NCBI GenBank assembly: GCA_964591085.1
Contig: CAZPXH010000017.1
Coordinates: 1-49,551 of the forward strand
Length of the DNA stretch: 49,551 bases
DNA from: CAZPXH01 sp964591085
GTDB lineage: Bacteria; Spirochaetota; Spirochaetia; DSM-27196; CAZPXH01
Direction of reading: 5' to 3'
Below the pieces are notes generated by a model that was given only the letters and a program-made list of their open reading frames with translations, did not search any database and was not told the DNA's origin. This document shows, in pieces, positions 26,699 to 35,316 of the stretch (its first letter is position 1; each line of letters opens with the position of its first letter). Made by a program: the position numbers and the translations under genes.

Positions 26699-27478
26699 AT
26701 GCGCAAGATAGTTCTCATAATCATCGGTCTGGTGGCAGCGATCGCTCTGGTCGGCTGCGGCGGCGGCGGCGAAGCCGCACCCACGGGTTTTGCCCCCAAC
26801 CAGACGGCAGTTGCCTACGCCTACACCCACGGCGGATACGTCGGTCAGGCCACGGTCACCACTGACGCTGAAGGTACCATCAGCGTTGTTCTGGACGAGG
26901 CATTCCTGCCCCACACCCTCGCCGAAGTTGACATTGAGTCTGACGAGTGGACCGAAGAAAACACCGCCAACTACGCGCAGCGCGGCGACACTGTCTACGT
27001 GGCTCGCTACATCAGCTACAACGGAACCGTGTATGTCGGTACCACCGTTGGCGGAGCAATGATCTACACCGAAGCGGACGAGAACGGCATGCCGGTTGGT
27101 GGCCAGGATCTTGAGCAGCAGATCATCCGCAACCAGAACACCATGGCAGCCTGGTATGACAACATTGCCGCTGGTGGCTTTGCCATCCACACCGGCTTGG
27201 ATCAGCCGGCGCAGCCCGTGACCCAGAGCCCCTACGGCGGACTCACCAAGCTGGGTGCCAACTACTGGAACTTCGGCGACCTCGGTTGGCAGGGCAACAT
27301 GGACGCCATCCAGCAAGCCGCGATTGAGATCGGCACTGGCTTTAATATCAGCGACATGAATCGCAACAGTGACAACTTCTGGGAACTCGGCGATGCTGTC
27401 ACCGGTGCCACCGCCTCTGACTTTGTTGATTACTTCAACGTGATTCAGAACGCTGTTGGCCGCCTGGCAATGCAGTAG
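26699..27478 (+). CDS. extracytoplasmic FMN-binding-domain lipoprotein (PplA/cAD1-precursor-like)
   Basis: 259 residues with AAAGGAG upstream. Signal peptide RKIVLIIIGLVAAIALVGC ends in lipobox LVGC (cysteine near residue 19), so it is a membrane-anchored outward-facing lipoprotein. The mature part runs HGGYVGQATVTTDAEGTISV (start of an FMN_bind-type domain) to GDAVTGATASD near the end. DAVTGAT (residues 232-238) fits the ApbE flavinylation motif Dxx(S/T)GA(S/T), predicting covalent FMN on Thr238. The family includes Listeria PplA, used in extracellular electron transfer. No ApbE or quinone oxidoreductase lies in the window. It is monocistronic with its own promoter and strong terminator. The role is inferred. 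Confidence 0.72.
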   Translation: MRKIVLIIIGLVAAIALVGCGGGGEAAPTGFAPNQTAVAYAYTHGGYVGQATVTTDAEGTISVVLDEAFLPHTLAEVDIESDEWTEENTANYAQRGDTVYVARYISYNGTVYVGTTVGGAMIYTEADENGMPVGGQDLEQQIIRNQNTMAAWYDNIAAGGFAIHTGLDQPAQPVTQSPYGGLTKLGANYWNFGDLGWQGNMDAIQQAAIEIGTGFNISDMNRNSDNFWELGDAVTGATASDFVDYFNVIQNAVGRLAMQ

Positions 27479-27530
27479 AGCGCAAAACAGCGCTTTCGGC
27501 AGTGAGCCTTTCGGCTACCTGCCAAACCCG

Positions 27531-27556
27531 GGCCCGGCAATTGCCGGGCCTTTTTT
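27531..27556 (+). terminator. intrinsic terminator of the lipoprotein gene
   Basis: A perfect 20-base palindrome, GGCCCGGCAA then TTGCCGGGCC (27531-27550), followed directly by six T (27551-27556), 52 bases after the stop. The clearest terminator in the window; on the opposite strand no T-run follows, so it serves the lipoprotein gene only. Confidence 0.9.
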
Positions 27557-27569
27557 GTGCGATGTGTAG

Positions 27570-28463
27570 TCAGGCTGAGTTCGCCTTGTCTGCCGCCAGG
27601 TCCCACAGAGCGCTGACCTGCCGCTGCAGGAGCTTGCGCTGCTTGGTGCACAGCCCAACCGAGTAGGGCTTCAGCGGGTGCTCCAGTTCCAGCACCCGCA
27701 CGTTGTCCTGCAGCGGGCTCTTGGCCAGGACAAGCTCGTTCACCAGTCCGATTCCTGCCCCAAGCGATACCATGGTCAGGATTGCCTCGTTGCCGCTTAC
27801 GTTGGCGTAGATGTTCGGCTGTATCTCCATACTGCGGAACCATGTATCCAGGCGTCTGCGCGCCAGTCCCTGTTCTGCAAGGATGAGCGGGATCTCCCGC
27901 CAGGGGACCGGCTCCCGGGAAAGCAAATCGTCATATTGCTGGCTGTCCCGAGGTGCAATGAAGATGAGGCGCGTGGTGGTGATCTCCTGGTAGAGCAGGC
28001 CCTCCGGCAGGCTGTCCGGTCTTGCGGCAATCACTACATCAATTTCATCTGCCACCAGTCGCCGAATGGCGCTGGCCGCATCTCCGGTTTGAATGTTCAG
28101 GTGGATCTGCGGGTAGGCCCGCCGGAACCCGCCCAGAAGGTCCGGGAGGATTGAGTAGGCGGCGGTGACAGAGCAGTAGATGCTGATTTCCCCCTGGAGC
28201 GAACCGGAGGCCTCGTTCAATCTGTTGCTCACGTCCCGCCAACGGTCCAGCACCTCGCGGGCATAGGTCCGGAAGATCTCGCCTTCCGGCGTCAGCTGCA
28301 CCGAGCGGCGGTCCCGCTCAAACAGACGATGGCCGACCTCTTCTTCCAGCCGCTTGATGTGCCTGCTCAGCGCGGAGGGGCTGATGAAGCAGGCGCTTGC
28401 GGTCTTTCCAAAGTGAAGCGTGTCTGCAAGGTGCACAAAGAGCTTGAGGCTGTAGTGTTCCAT
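27570..28463 (-). CDS. ilvY: LysR-family regulator, IlvY-like
   Basis: 297 residues from ATG 28463, the same length as E. coli IlvY. Winged helix: SLKLFVHLADTLHFGKTASA, CFISPSALSRHIKRLEEEVG. The effector domain keeps IlvY-like wording (GEISIYCSVTAAYSILPDLL, HLNIQTGDAASAIRRL, GNEAILTMVSLGAGIGLV). E. coli IlvY activates ilvC on binding acetolactate or acetohydroxybutyrate. Divergent from ilvC with 78 bases between, where two dyads lie, exactly the classical ilvY-ilvC arrangement. Confidence 0.9.
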   Translation of the reverse strand: MEHYSLKLFVHLADTLHFGKTASACFISPSALSRHIKRLEEEVGHRLFERDRRSVQLTPEGEIFRTYAREVLDRWRDVSNRLNEASGSLQGEISIYCSVTAAYSILPDLLGGFRRAYPQIHLNIQTGDAASAIRRLVADEIDVVIAARPDSLPEGLLYQEITTTRLIFIAPRDSQQYDDLLSREPVPWREIPLILAEQGLARRRLDTWFRSMEIQPNIYANVSGNEAILTMVSLGAGIGLVNELVLAKSPLQDNVRVLELEHPLKPYSVGLCTKQRKLLQRQVSALWDLAADKANSA

Positions 28464-28479
28464 GGCTATCCCGTTCTCT

Positions 28480-28513
28480 GCATAAGAGTCTATGCGATAT
28501 TGCACTTCGTGCA
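28480..28513. promoter_or_regulatory. two putative IlvY operator dyads in the ilvY-ilvC intergenic region
   Basis: Dyad 1: GCATA-N6-TATGC (28480-28495). Dyad 2: TGCAC-N3-GTGCA (28501-28513), which is also a T-N11-A LysR box. Tandem dyads in the short ilvY-ilvC spacer match the two-operator layout known in E. coli. The -10-like TATGCT at 28529-28534 downstream would be the ilvC promoter, with no good -35, as expected for an activated promoter. Confidence 0.6.
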
Positions 28514-28541
28514 CATCACCTGATGGCCTATGCTCGCAACC

Positions 28542-30071
28542 ATGCCATTTAGATTTGAAAGCCGCGTATTTGAGCCGGAGCTCGTAGATTTCGGGTTGGA
28601 CCGCGAGTACATCGTTCGCGGCGGGCGGGATCGCTTCCACCTGCTACCCCGGGCCTTTGATGGGATCCGGCAGATCGGTGTTATCGGCTGGGGCTCCCAG
28701 GGACCGGCACAGGCCCAGAACCTCCGTGACTCGCTTGCATCTTCCGGAAGCGATATCAGGGTGACCGTTGGTCTGCGCGAAGGCTCTTCTTCCCGCGCTG
28801 ACGCACAGCAGGCCGGCTTCAATGAAGCAGATGGCACTCTCGGCGAGTTGTTCGCCGTGATCTCGGACTCCGACCTGGTGATTCTATTGATCTCGGACGC
28901 CGCGCAGGCCGAGCTCTACCCGCAGGTCTTTTCCGCCATGAAACCAGGCGCAACCCTGGGATTGTCCCACGGCTTTCTCCTGGGTCACCTGCAATCCCTG
29001 GGGGAGACATGGCCGGATGGAATCAACGTCATCGGCGTGTGCCCCAAGGGTATGGGCCCAAGCGTGCGCCGGCTTTACCTGCAGGGAGCCGAGGTTGGCG
29101 GTGCGGGAATCAACGCAAGCTTTGCCGTTGAGCGGGACCTGGATGGCCGCGCCACGGACTATGCGATTGGCTGGGCTGTTGGAATTGGTGCGCCGTTCAG
29201 CTTCATGACCACGCTGGAGATGGAGTATCGCTCCGACATCTATGGGGAGCGGGGAGTCCTGCTCGGCGGAGTACACGGAATAGCGGAGGCGCTGTATCGG
29301 TGGTTTGTAGCCTCTGGCATGTCCCCGGAAGAGGCCTTTGCCGCAAGCGCGGAGGCCGTGACCGGCCCGCTGTCCCGCACCATCAGCCACCGGGGAATCC
29401 GTGCGGTGTATGAGGACCTGGATTCTGCCGGACATGCCGAGTTTGCGCGGGCATACAGCGCGGCCTACCCCGCGTGCCGGGAGGTGCTCCGCGAAATCTA
29501 TGACGAGGTGTCCTCCGGAAACGAGATCCGCTCCGTTGTAATGGCGGGCCGGCGCCTATCAGACATGCCGATGCGCAGCCTGGATGAGACACCCATGTGG
29601 CAGGTGGGCGAACGGATCCGTGCGGTCCGGGACACCATCACTGCAAGTCCTCACCCGGTGACCGCCGGTGTGTATTGCGCCATGATGATGGCCCAGTGTG
29701 ACATCCTTCTGGAACACGGCCACGCCGTCAGCGAGGTGGTCAACGAGTCCGTGATTGAGGCCGTGGACAGCCTGAACCCCTTCATGCATTACCGCGGTGT
29801 GTCCTGGATGGTGGACAACTGCTCGGTCACTGCGCGCCTGGGAGCCCGCAAGTGGGCGCCGCGTTTTGACTACCTGCTCAGCCAGATTACTCTGCCCGCG
29901 CTGGACCGCGGCACCAAAGCGGATGAGAGCCGTATGCAGGCCTTCCTGGACCACGGGATTCATCGGGCCCTGGCCGTTGCTGCTGAGCTCAGGCCAACGG
30001 TTGATATCTCACTGACCGGGGCCGAAGGAACCGCTGCAGCCATTGCGGTTGGCACCGGGGAAGGGACGTAA
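28542..30071 (+). CDS. ilvC: ketol-acid reductoisomerase, plant-type class II
   Basis: 509 residues. NADPH- and Mg-dependent isomeroreduction of acetolactate and acetohydroxybutyrate. The start region EYIVRGGRDRFHLLPRAFDG, GVIGWGSQGPAQAQNLRDSL, LGLSHGFLLGHLQSLG, CPKGMGPSVRRLYLQG and GINASFAVERDLDGRATDYA match plant chloroplast KARI much more closely than E. coli IlvC. The C-terminal half keeps ESVIEAVDSLNPFMHYRGVSWMVDNC. ATG 28542 is preferred: TATGCT ends 7 bases upstream and no Shine-Dalgarno exists; ATG 28530 would add four residues. First gene of ilvC-leuC-leuD-DAHPS::PDT, three bases from leuC. Confidence 0.95.
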   Translation: MPFRFESRVFEPELVDFGLDREYIVRGGRDRFHLLPRAFDGIRQIGVIGWGSQGPAQAQNLRDSLASSGSDIRVTVGLREGSSSRADAQQAGFNEADGTLGELFAVISDSDLVILLISDAAQAELYPQVFSAMKPGATLGLSHGFLLGHLQSLGETWPDGINVIGVCPKGMGPSVRRLYLQGAEVGGAGINASFAVERDLDGRATDYAIGWAVGIGAPFSFMTTLEMEYRSDIYGERGVLLGGVHGIAEALYRWFVASGMSPEEAFAASAEAVTGPLSRTISHRGIRAVYEDLDSAGHAEFARAYSAAYPACREVLREIYDEVSSGNEIRSVVMAGRRLSDMPMRSLDETPMWQVGERIRAVRDTITASPHPVTAGVYCAMMMAQCDILLEHGHAVSEVVNESVIEAVDSLNPFMHYRGVSWMVDNCSVTARLGARKWAPRFDYLLSQITLPALDRGTKADESRMQAFLDHGIHRALAVAAELRPTVDISLTGAEGTAAAIAVGTGEGT

Positions 30072-30074
30072 CGC

Positions 30075-31493
30075 ATGGGACGCAACCTCTTTGACACAAT
30101 CTGGGACCTGCACAAGGTCACCACGCTGCCGGACGGGCAGGATCAGCTGCTGGTGGGGCTCCACCTCATCCACGAGGTGACCAGCCCCCAGGCCTTTCAC
30201 ATGCTCAGGGAGCGGGGCCTTCCCGTCCGCTACCCTGAGCGAACCGTTGCCACGGTTGATCACATTGTCCCTACGGATGACAGGGCGCGGCCCTTCCGGG
30301 ATGAGCTGGCGGAGAAGATGATTGCGGAGCTGGAAAAGAATACCAGCGAGCACGGAATCGAATACTTCGGCCCCGGCTCGGATCATCAGGGAATCGTGCA
30401 CATCATTGGTCCCGAACTCGGCCTCACGCAGCCCGGAATGACCATTGCCTGCGGGGACTCCCACACCTCCACCCACGGTGCCTTTGGAGCGATCGCGTTT
30501 GGCATTGGTACTAGCCAGGTGCGGGACGTACTCGCCACCGGTACGGTAGCCCTCAACCGGCCGAAGGTCCGCCGGGTCAACTTTGTGGGGACACCGGCGC
30601 CCGGCGCCTCCGCCAAGGACCTTGCGCTCAAGCTCATGGCGCAGCTGGGCGTGAAAGGCGGCATCGGCCACGCCTATGAATACGGCGGCGAGGCTATTGA
30701 GCGGCTTTCCATGGAGGAGCGCATGACCCTCTGCAACATGTCTATTGAGGGCGGGGCGCGGATGGGCTACGTGAACCCGGATGAAACGACGTTTGAGTAC
30801 CTCCGCGGACGGCCGCGCGCGCCCCAGGGAGCTGACTTTGATCGTGCCCTCGCGTGGTGGAAGTCCATTGCCTCCGGTCCGGACGCCGAGTATGACGACA
30901 TCGTGACCATTGACGTGGAGGGGCTGGAGCCGATGGTGACCTGGGGAATCAACCCGGGACAGGCGGTAAAAATCACGGACATCCTTCCTGCGCTGGACGG
31001 GCTCGCGCCCGGTGACCGGGATGTGGCCGAGCGTGCCTACCAGCACATGGGCCTCACGCCCGGCAAGCAGATCATGGGTACAAAGATCAACGTTGCCTTC
31101 ATTGGCAGTTGCACCAACGGAAGAATCTCGGACCTCCGGAGCGCGGCAGAAGTCCTGCGCGGGAGGCACAAGGCGGATCACGTCAGAGCCTTTGTAGTGC
31201 CGGGGAGCGCGCAGGTTGCGCGACAGGCGCGGGAGGAAGGTCTGGTGGCTGTGTTCCAGTCCGCCGGCTTTGATTTCCGCGCAGCCGGGTGCTCCATGTG
31301 CCTGGCTATGAACCAGGACAAGCTCAACGGAGATGAGGTTAGCGCAAGCAGCTCAAACCGAAACTTCATCGGGCGCCAGGGCTCGGCACGAGGAAGAACC
31401 ATCCTCATGAGCCCTGCGATGGTCGCTGCCGCCGCGGTGGCGGGGCACGTCATTGATTACCGGGATCTCCCGGCAGTGGAGGCGTCAGCATGA
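30075..31493 (+). CDS. leuC: 3-isopropylmalate dehydratase large subunit
   Basis: 472 residues, usual length. Aconitase-family [4Fe-4S] subunit of isopropylmalate isomerase; it also acts on citramalate. Motifs: HLIHEVTSPQAFHMLRERG, CGDSHTSTHGAFGAIAFGIGT, cluster cysteines in IGSCTNGRISDLR and GCSMCLAMNQD. Starts three bases after ilvC; its stop overlaps the leuD start as ATGA. With LeuD and the reverse-strand LeuB it completes the pathway. Confidence 0.97.
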   Translation: MGRNLFDTIWDLHKVTTLPDGQDQLLVGLHLIHEVTSPQAFHMLRERGLPVRYPERTVATVDHIVPTDDRARPFRDELAEKMIAELEKNTSEHGIEYFGPGSDHQGIVHIIGPELGLTQPGMTIACGDSHTSTHGAFGAIAFGIGTSQVRDVLATGTVALNRPKVRRVNFVGTPAPGASAKDLALKLMAQLGVKGGIGHAYEYGGEAIERLSMEERMTLCNMSIEGGARMGYVNPDETTFEYLRGRPRAPQGADFDRALAWWKSIASGPDAEYDDIVTIDVEGLEPMVTWGINPGQAVKITDILPALDGLAPGDRDVAERAYQHMGLTPGKQIMGTKINVAFIGSCTNGRISDLRSAAEVLRGRHKADHVRAFVVPGSAQVARQAREEGLVAVFQSAGFDFRAAGCSMCLAMNQDKLNGDEVSASSSNRNFIGRQGSARGRTILMSPAMVAAAAVAGHVIDYRDLPAVEASA

Positions 31494-32107
31494 GCACCGC
31501 AGCCAACACGCCGGTAGTGCATAGCGTCTGCGGAAGCGGGATCCCCATCCGGGGCAACGACATTGACACCGACCGGATTATCCCGGCGCGCTTTATGAAG
31601 GTTGTGACCTTTGAGGGCCTGGGCGCACACGCCTTCCATGATGAACGACATGAAGAAGACGGTACGCTGAAGGGTCATCCCTTTGACGACCCGCGCTTTT
31701 CCGGCGCCTCAGTCCTGGTGGTGAACAGCAACTTTGGTTGCGGCTCATCCCGCGAACATGCCCCTCAGGCCCTGGCCCGCGCCGGAATCCGCGCTGTGGT
31801 CGGTGAGTCCTTTGCAGAGATCTTTGCCGGGAACTGTGTCTCGCTGGGGGTGCCAGCGGTCTGTCTGGCTCCAGACGACATTGCGGAGCTGATGGACCGG
31901 ATTGAGGCCGATCCTGCCGCGCAGATCAGTATGGATCTTCAGGCCGGTACCGTACGGTTCCGGGACCGGGAGTGGCTCCTTACCATGCCTGACTCGCATA
32001 GGGCGGCGCTGCTTTCGGGCAGCTGGAACTCCACCGCGTCCCTGCTTGCCAACGCCGCTCTGGTGGACCAGACCCTCCAGCAGCTACCCTATACGGCGTG
32101 GTCATAG
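31490..32107 (+). CDS. leuD: 3-isopropylmalate dehydratase small subunit
   Basis: 205 residues. Swivelling-domain partner of LeuC. Motifs DIDTDRIIPARFMK and NFGCGSSREHAPQAL. Overlaps leuC by four bases upstream (ATGA) and the fused DAHP synthase gene by 10 bases downstream (its TAG is at 32105-32107 while the next GTG starts at 32098). Confidence 0.96.
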   Translation: MSTAANTPVVHSVCGSGIPIRGNDIDTDRIIPARFMKVVTFEGLGAHAFHDERHEEDGTLKGHPFDDPRFSGASVLVVNSNFGCGSSREHAPQALARAGIRAVVGESFAEIFAGNCVSLGVPAVCLAPDDIAELMDRIEADPAAQISMDLQAGTVRFRDREWLLTMPDSHRAALLSGSWNSTASLLANAALVDQTLQQLPYTAWS

Positions 32108-34080
32108 TTCTCGAACACGATATCAGCGAGCAGCAGAAGGCGGATCTCCGGGAGTTCCTGTCCGGGCAGGGCTTTCAGGTCCACGAGGTGGTGGGCGAGG
32201 AAGAGACAATCTTCGGCGTGGTAGGTCAGGCATCTATTGATCCGCGGGAGGTAGAAACCCGCCCCGGCGTTGCCCGGGTTGTTCCCATAAGCAAGCCCTT
32301 CAAGCTCGCGTCCCGGGAGTTCAAGCGAATGGACTCCGTGTTCAGCGTGGGTCCCGTCAAGATCGGCGGAAACCGGCTGGCGGTGATTGCCGGACCCTGC
32401 GCGGTTGAGAGCCGGGAGCAGATCATGGAGGCGGCAGCCATTGTCCGCGCTGCCGGGGGCGTCATGCTGAGGGGCGGTGCGTGGAAGCCCCGGACATCAC
32501 CCTACAGCTTTCAGGGCCTCGGCGATCAAGGATTGTCCCTGCTCAAGGAAGCCGGCGAGGCCCAGGGCCTCCCGGTGGTGTCAGAGATTGTTAGCCCGGA
32601 GCACGTGGACCGAATGCGGGACCGCGTGGACGTCTTTCAGGTTGGTGCGCGGAACATGCAGAACTTTGAGCTTCTGAAGGCTGTCGGCGCTACAGGCCAC
32701 GCGGTCATGCTCAAGCGGGGGCTTTCAGCAACCATTGAAGAATGGCTGATGGCCGCCGAGTACCTTCTTGCTCACGGATCCACAGACATCATCCTCTGTG
32801 AGCGGGGAATCCGAACCTTTGAGACCTACACCCGGAACTCCCTGGACATCTCTTCCATTCCGGTTGTGAAGAAGCTCAGCCACCTCCCAGTCTTTGTGGA
32901 TCCCAGCCACGCCACCGGCATCCGCGATAAGGTCCTTCCGGTAGGCCTCGCAGCGATTGCCGCTGGAGCGGATGGATTGCTTGTGGAGGTCCACCCCAAC
33001 CCCGAGGCTGCACTCTCGGACGGGCCGCAGTCCCTCTTCCCGGAGCAGCTTGAGAAACTCATGCGGGACCTGGAGGCGTTGTCTCCGGTTGTCGGCCGCG
33101 AGCTTGCGCGCATTCCACGAACTCGGCCCCCAGCATCTGCGATTGCCGCAGGCCCGGTTGATTCACAGAGCGTGGCAGACCTTGCAGCCGGCGGGAGCGG
33201 TGCCGGCTCCACGGCGGACAGGGGCGGCCTCCGCGTCGCCTTCCAGGGCGCCCGAGGCGCCTTCAGTGAGGTTGCCCTCCTTGGCTACTTCGGTGGGACC
33301 GAGGAAGTGCCCGAGCCGCAGAGCCGCCCGCACTTCAGGGACGTGTTTGATTCCGTGCTCTCCGGTGAAACCGACTACGGAATTGTGCCGCTGGAGAACA
33401 CGCTCATCGGCAGCATCCATGAGAACTACGATCTCTTTGTGCAGTACCCGGACGTGCAAATCGTGGGAGAAACCCACATCCGGATTCAGCACAGCCTGAT
33501 CGGGACGCCGGAAGCAAGCATTGAAGGAATCCGCACCGTTCTGTCCCAGGCACCGGGGATTGACCAGTGCCGGGACTTCCTGGATGGGTTTCCGCACTGG
33601 CAGGTGGAACCCTTCTTTGACACCGCCGGAGCGGTCGCGGAGGTGCGACGCCGCGCAGACTCGTCGGTAGCGGCAATTGCTCACGCGGGTGCTGCCGCTC
33701 ACTACGGCATGCAGGTCCTGAAGGAAGGGATTGAGACCAATCCGCGCAACTACACCCGCTTTGGCGTGCTTGGACGCACCGGGACCGACGCTCCGGACGG
33801 GTCCGAGCCGAGCATGGCGAGCCTGGTCTTCTCCACCCCGGACCGACCTGGAGCACTCTTTGAGTGTATGCGGATCCTTGCGGAGCGGAAGCTCAATCTG
33901 CAGAAGTTGGAGTCCCGCCCCATACTCGGAGAGCCCTGGCGGTACCGCTTCTACGTGGATGTTCAGCTCCAGGAGAACCCGGACGCCTTTGCCGTGGGCT
34001 ACGCTGACCTGGAAGCCGTTACCAGGGATCTGCGCCTCATTGGTACCTACCGCGGCAGCCGGTTGTTTGAGCCGGGCTGA
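32098..34080 (+). CDS. fused DAHP synthase (type I-beta) and prephenate dehydratase
   Basis: 660 residues. Residues 1-77: ferredoxin-like regulatory domain of Thermotoga-type DAHP synthases. 78-345: DAHP synthase barrel with GPCAVESREQIMEAA, GGAWKPRTSPYSFQG, FVDPSHATGIRDKV. About 346-380: Ala/Gly-rich linker. From about 381: prephenate dehydratase with VAFQGARGAFSEVA, GIVPLENTLIGSIHENYDL, NYTRFGVLG (TRF motif). C-terminal ACT domain with GALF and ESRP phenylalanine-binding motifs. First and last steps of phenylalanine synthesis are thus on one chain; there is no chorismate mutase. GTG 32098 overlaps leuD, so translation is coupled to the branched-chain operon. Confidence 0.92.
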   Translation: MVIVLEHDISEQQKADLREFLSGQGFQVHEVVGEEETIFGVVGQASIDPREVETRPGVARVVPISKPFKLASREFKRMDSVFSVGPVKIGGNRLAVIAGPCAVESREQIMEAAAIVRAAGGVMLRGGAWKPRTSPYSFQGLGDQGLSLLKEAGEAQGLPVVSEIVSPEHVDRMRDRVDVFQVGARNMQNFELLKAVGATGHAVMLKRGLSATIEEWLMAAEYLLAHGSTDIILCERGIRTFETYTRNSLDISSIPVVKKLSHLPVFVDPSHATGIRDKVLPVGLAAIAAGADGLLVEVHPNPEAALSDGPQSLFPEQLEKLMRDLEALSPVVGRELARIPRTRPPASAIAAGPVDSQSVADLAAGGSGAGSTADRGGLRVAFQGARGAFSEVALLGYFGGTEEVPEPQSRPHFRDVFDSVLSGETDYGIVPLENTLIGSIHENYDLFVQYPDVQIVGETHIRIQHSLIGTPEASIEGIRTVLSQAPGIDQCRDFLDGFPHWQVEPFFDTAGAVAEVRRRADSSVAAIAHAGAAAHYGMQVLKEGIETNPRNYTRFGVLGRTGTDAPDGSEPSMASLVFSTPDRPGALFECMRILAERKLNLQKLESRPILGEPWRYRFYVDVQLQENPDAFAVGYADLEAVTRDLRLIGTYRGSRLFEPG

Positions 34081-34133
34081 TCTCCGCGCCCCTGGTGCTG
34101 TCAATACTGAGCGTTTCTGCCAAACTTGTTCCC

Positions 34134-35306
34134 ATGAATGGCTTGGGGCGGGGGGCAGAAACCTTCGCTGTCCGTTTCACGCGCACGATCCGTGACCTCA
34201 CCGGGGCCGACAACGTCAGCCTCGGCGATGACGTCCGGCGCCGGATCTTTGCTCTGACCTTTGTTTCCATGGTTGTCCCGGTTGTCTTTGGATTTGCCAT
34301 CTCAGATCTGTTCACCGGGCAGTACGTTGATGCCAGTGTAGAGGCCGCTTTTGCGGTAATGCTCATTGTTGGAGCACACCTGTTGGTCCGCTTGAAGGAC
34401 CCAATGCCGGTCTACCATGCGCTCATGGTCATGCTCTTCGGGCTCATGACCTTCCTGATCAGTGATCCGATCGAGGGAGCAAGCAGATTCTTCTGGCTCT
34501 ACAACGTGGTCCCGGTAGCCACCTTTACCATTGGCCGATGGTTCGGCGGGATCTACGGGACGCTGATGCTTGCCATTGTTGTGGTTATCCGCGTGCTTGT
34601 GCCGGAGATGGCAGAGGCGATGCCGGCAGATGACTTCATCCGCTTCATCGTCACCTACGAGATCCTTGCCACCATGGTTTTCCTGGTTGAGTTTGCGCGG
34701 GAGCGAACCCATCGGCAGTTGGTAAGCGAGCACTCAGACCTGGTGGTGGCTCACCAGGAGATTGTCAGGCTCTCTGTCACGGACGCGCTGACCGGGGCCT
34801 ACAACCGGCAATTCCTCAACGATCGGCTGCCGGCTGAGATTGAGCGGGCCCGCCGCTACGCCCATCCCCTGTCCATCGTCATCACAGATGTAGACCGCTT
34901 CAAGCGGTTCAACGACGAGTATGGCCACCGGGCCGGTGACGCAATACTCCGGCGCGTTACTGAGGTCCTCCGCGATTCACTGCGGCGGGATATTGACTGG
35001 GTTGCCCGCTATGGCGGTGAGGAGTTCCTGGTGGTCCTTCCGGAAACACCACTGGAGCCGGCATGCGTAGTTGCCGAACGCTTGAGGGCAGCGGTGTCCT
35101 CGGTTGTGCTGGACTGGGAGGGCAGCGAACTCCGGTGCACTGCGAGCTTTGGGATAGCCGAGTTCAGTCCCGGCCTGGACAGCACCGGGAATCTCATTGA
35201 AGCGGCTGATCAGGCCCTGTTGCGCGCCAAGCGTGCCGGCAGAAACTGCGTGGTCCGGCATGAAGGTGGGCCGCCGGCCAGGCAGAGCGTACCGGAAGCA
35301 ACCTGA
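34134..35306 (+). CDS. membrane-bound GGDEF diguanylate cyclase
   Basis: 390 residues. A short cytosolic head, then five or six hydrophobic helices (residues 50-195) forming a sensor without a recognised name, a short coiled linker, then a GGDEF domain with SVTDALTGAYNRQFL, TDVDRFKRFNDEYGHRAGDA, active site GGEEF and an I-site RDID five residues before it. It should make c-di-GMP. ATG 34134 is preferred over GTG 34095. CAAACT sits 7 bases before the ATG and no Shine-Dalgarno is seen. It follows the DAHPS::PDT stop by 53 bases. Confidence 0.88.
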   Translation: MNGLGRGAETFAVRFTRTIRDLTGADNVSLGDDVRRRIFALTFVSMVVPVVFGFAISDLFTGQYVDASVEAAFAVMLIVGAHLLVRLKDPMPVYHALMVMLFGLMTFLISDPIEGASRFFWLYNVVPVATFTIGRWFGGIYGTLMLAIVVVIRVLVPEMAEAMPADDFIRFIVTYEILATMVFLVEFARERTHRQLVSEHSDLVVAHQEIVRLSVTDALTGAYNRQFLNDRLPAEIERARRYAHPLSIVITDVDRFKRFNDEYGHRAGDAILRRVTEVLRDSLRRDIDWVARYGGEEFLVVLPETPLEPACVVAERLRAAVSSVVLDWEGSELRCTASFGIAEFSPGLDSTGNLIEAADQALLRAKRAGRNCVVRHEGGPPARQSVPEAT

Positions 35307-35316
35307 GCCACGGGTC

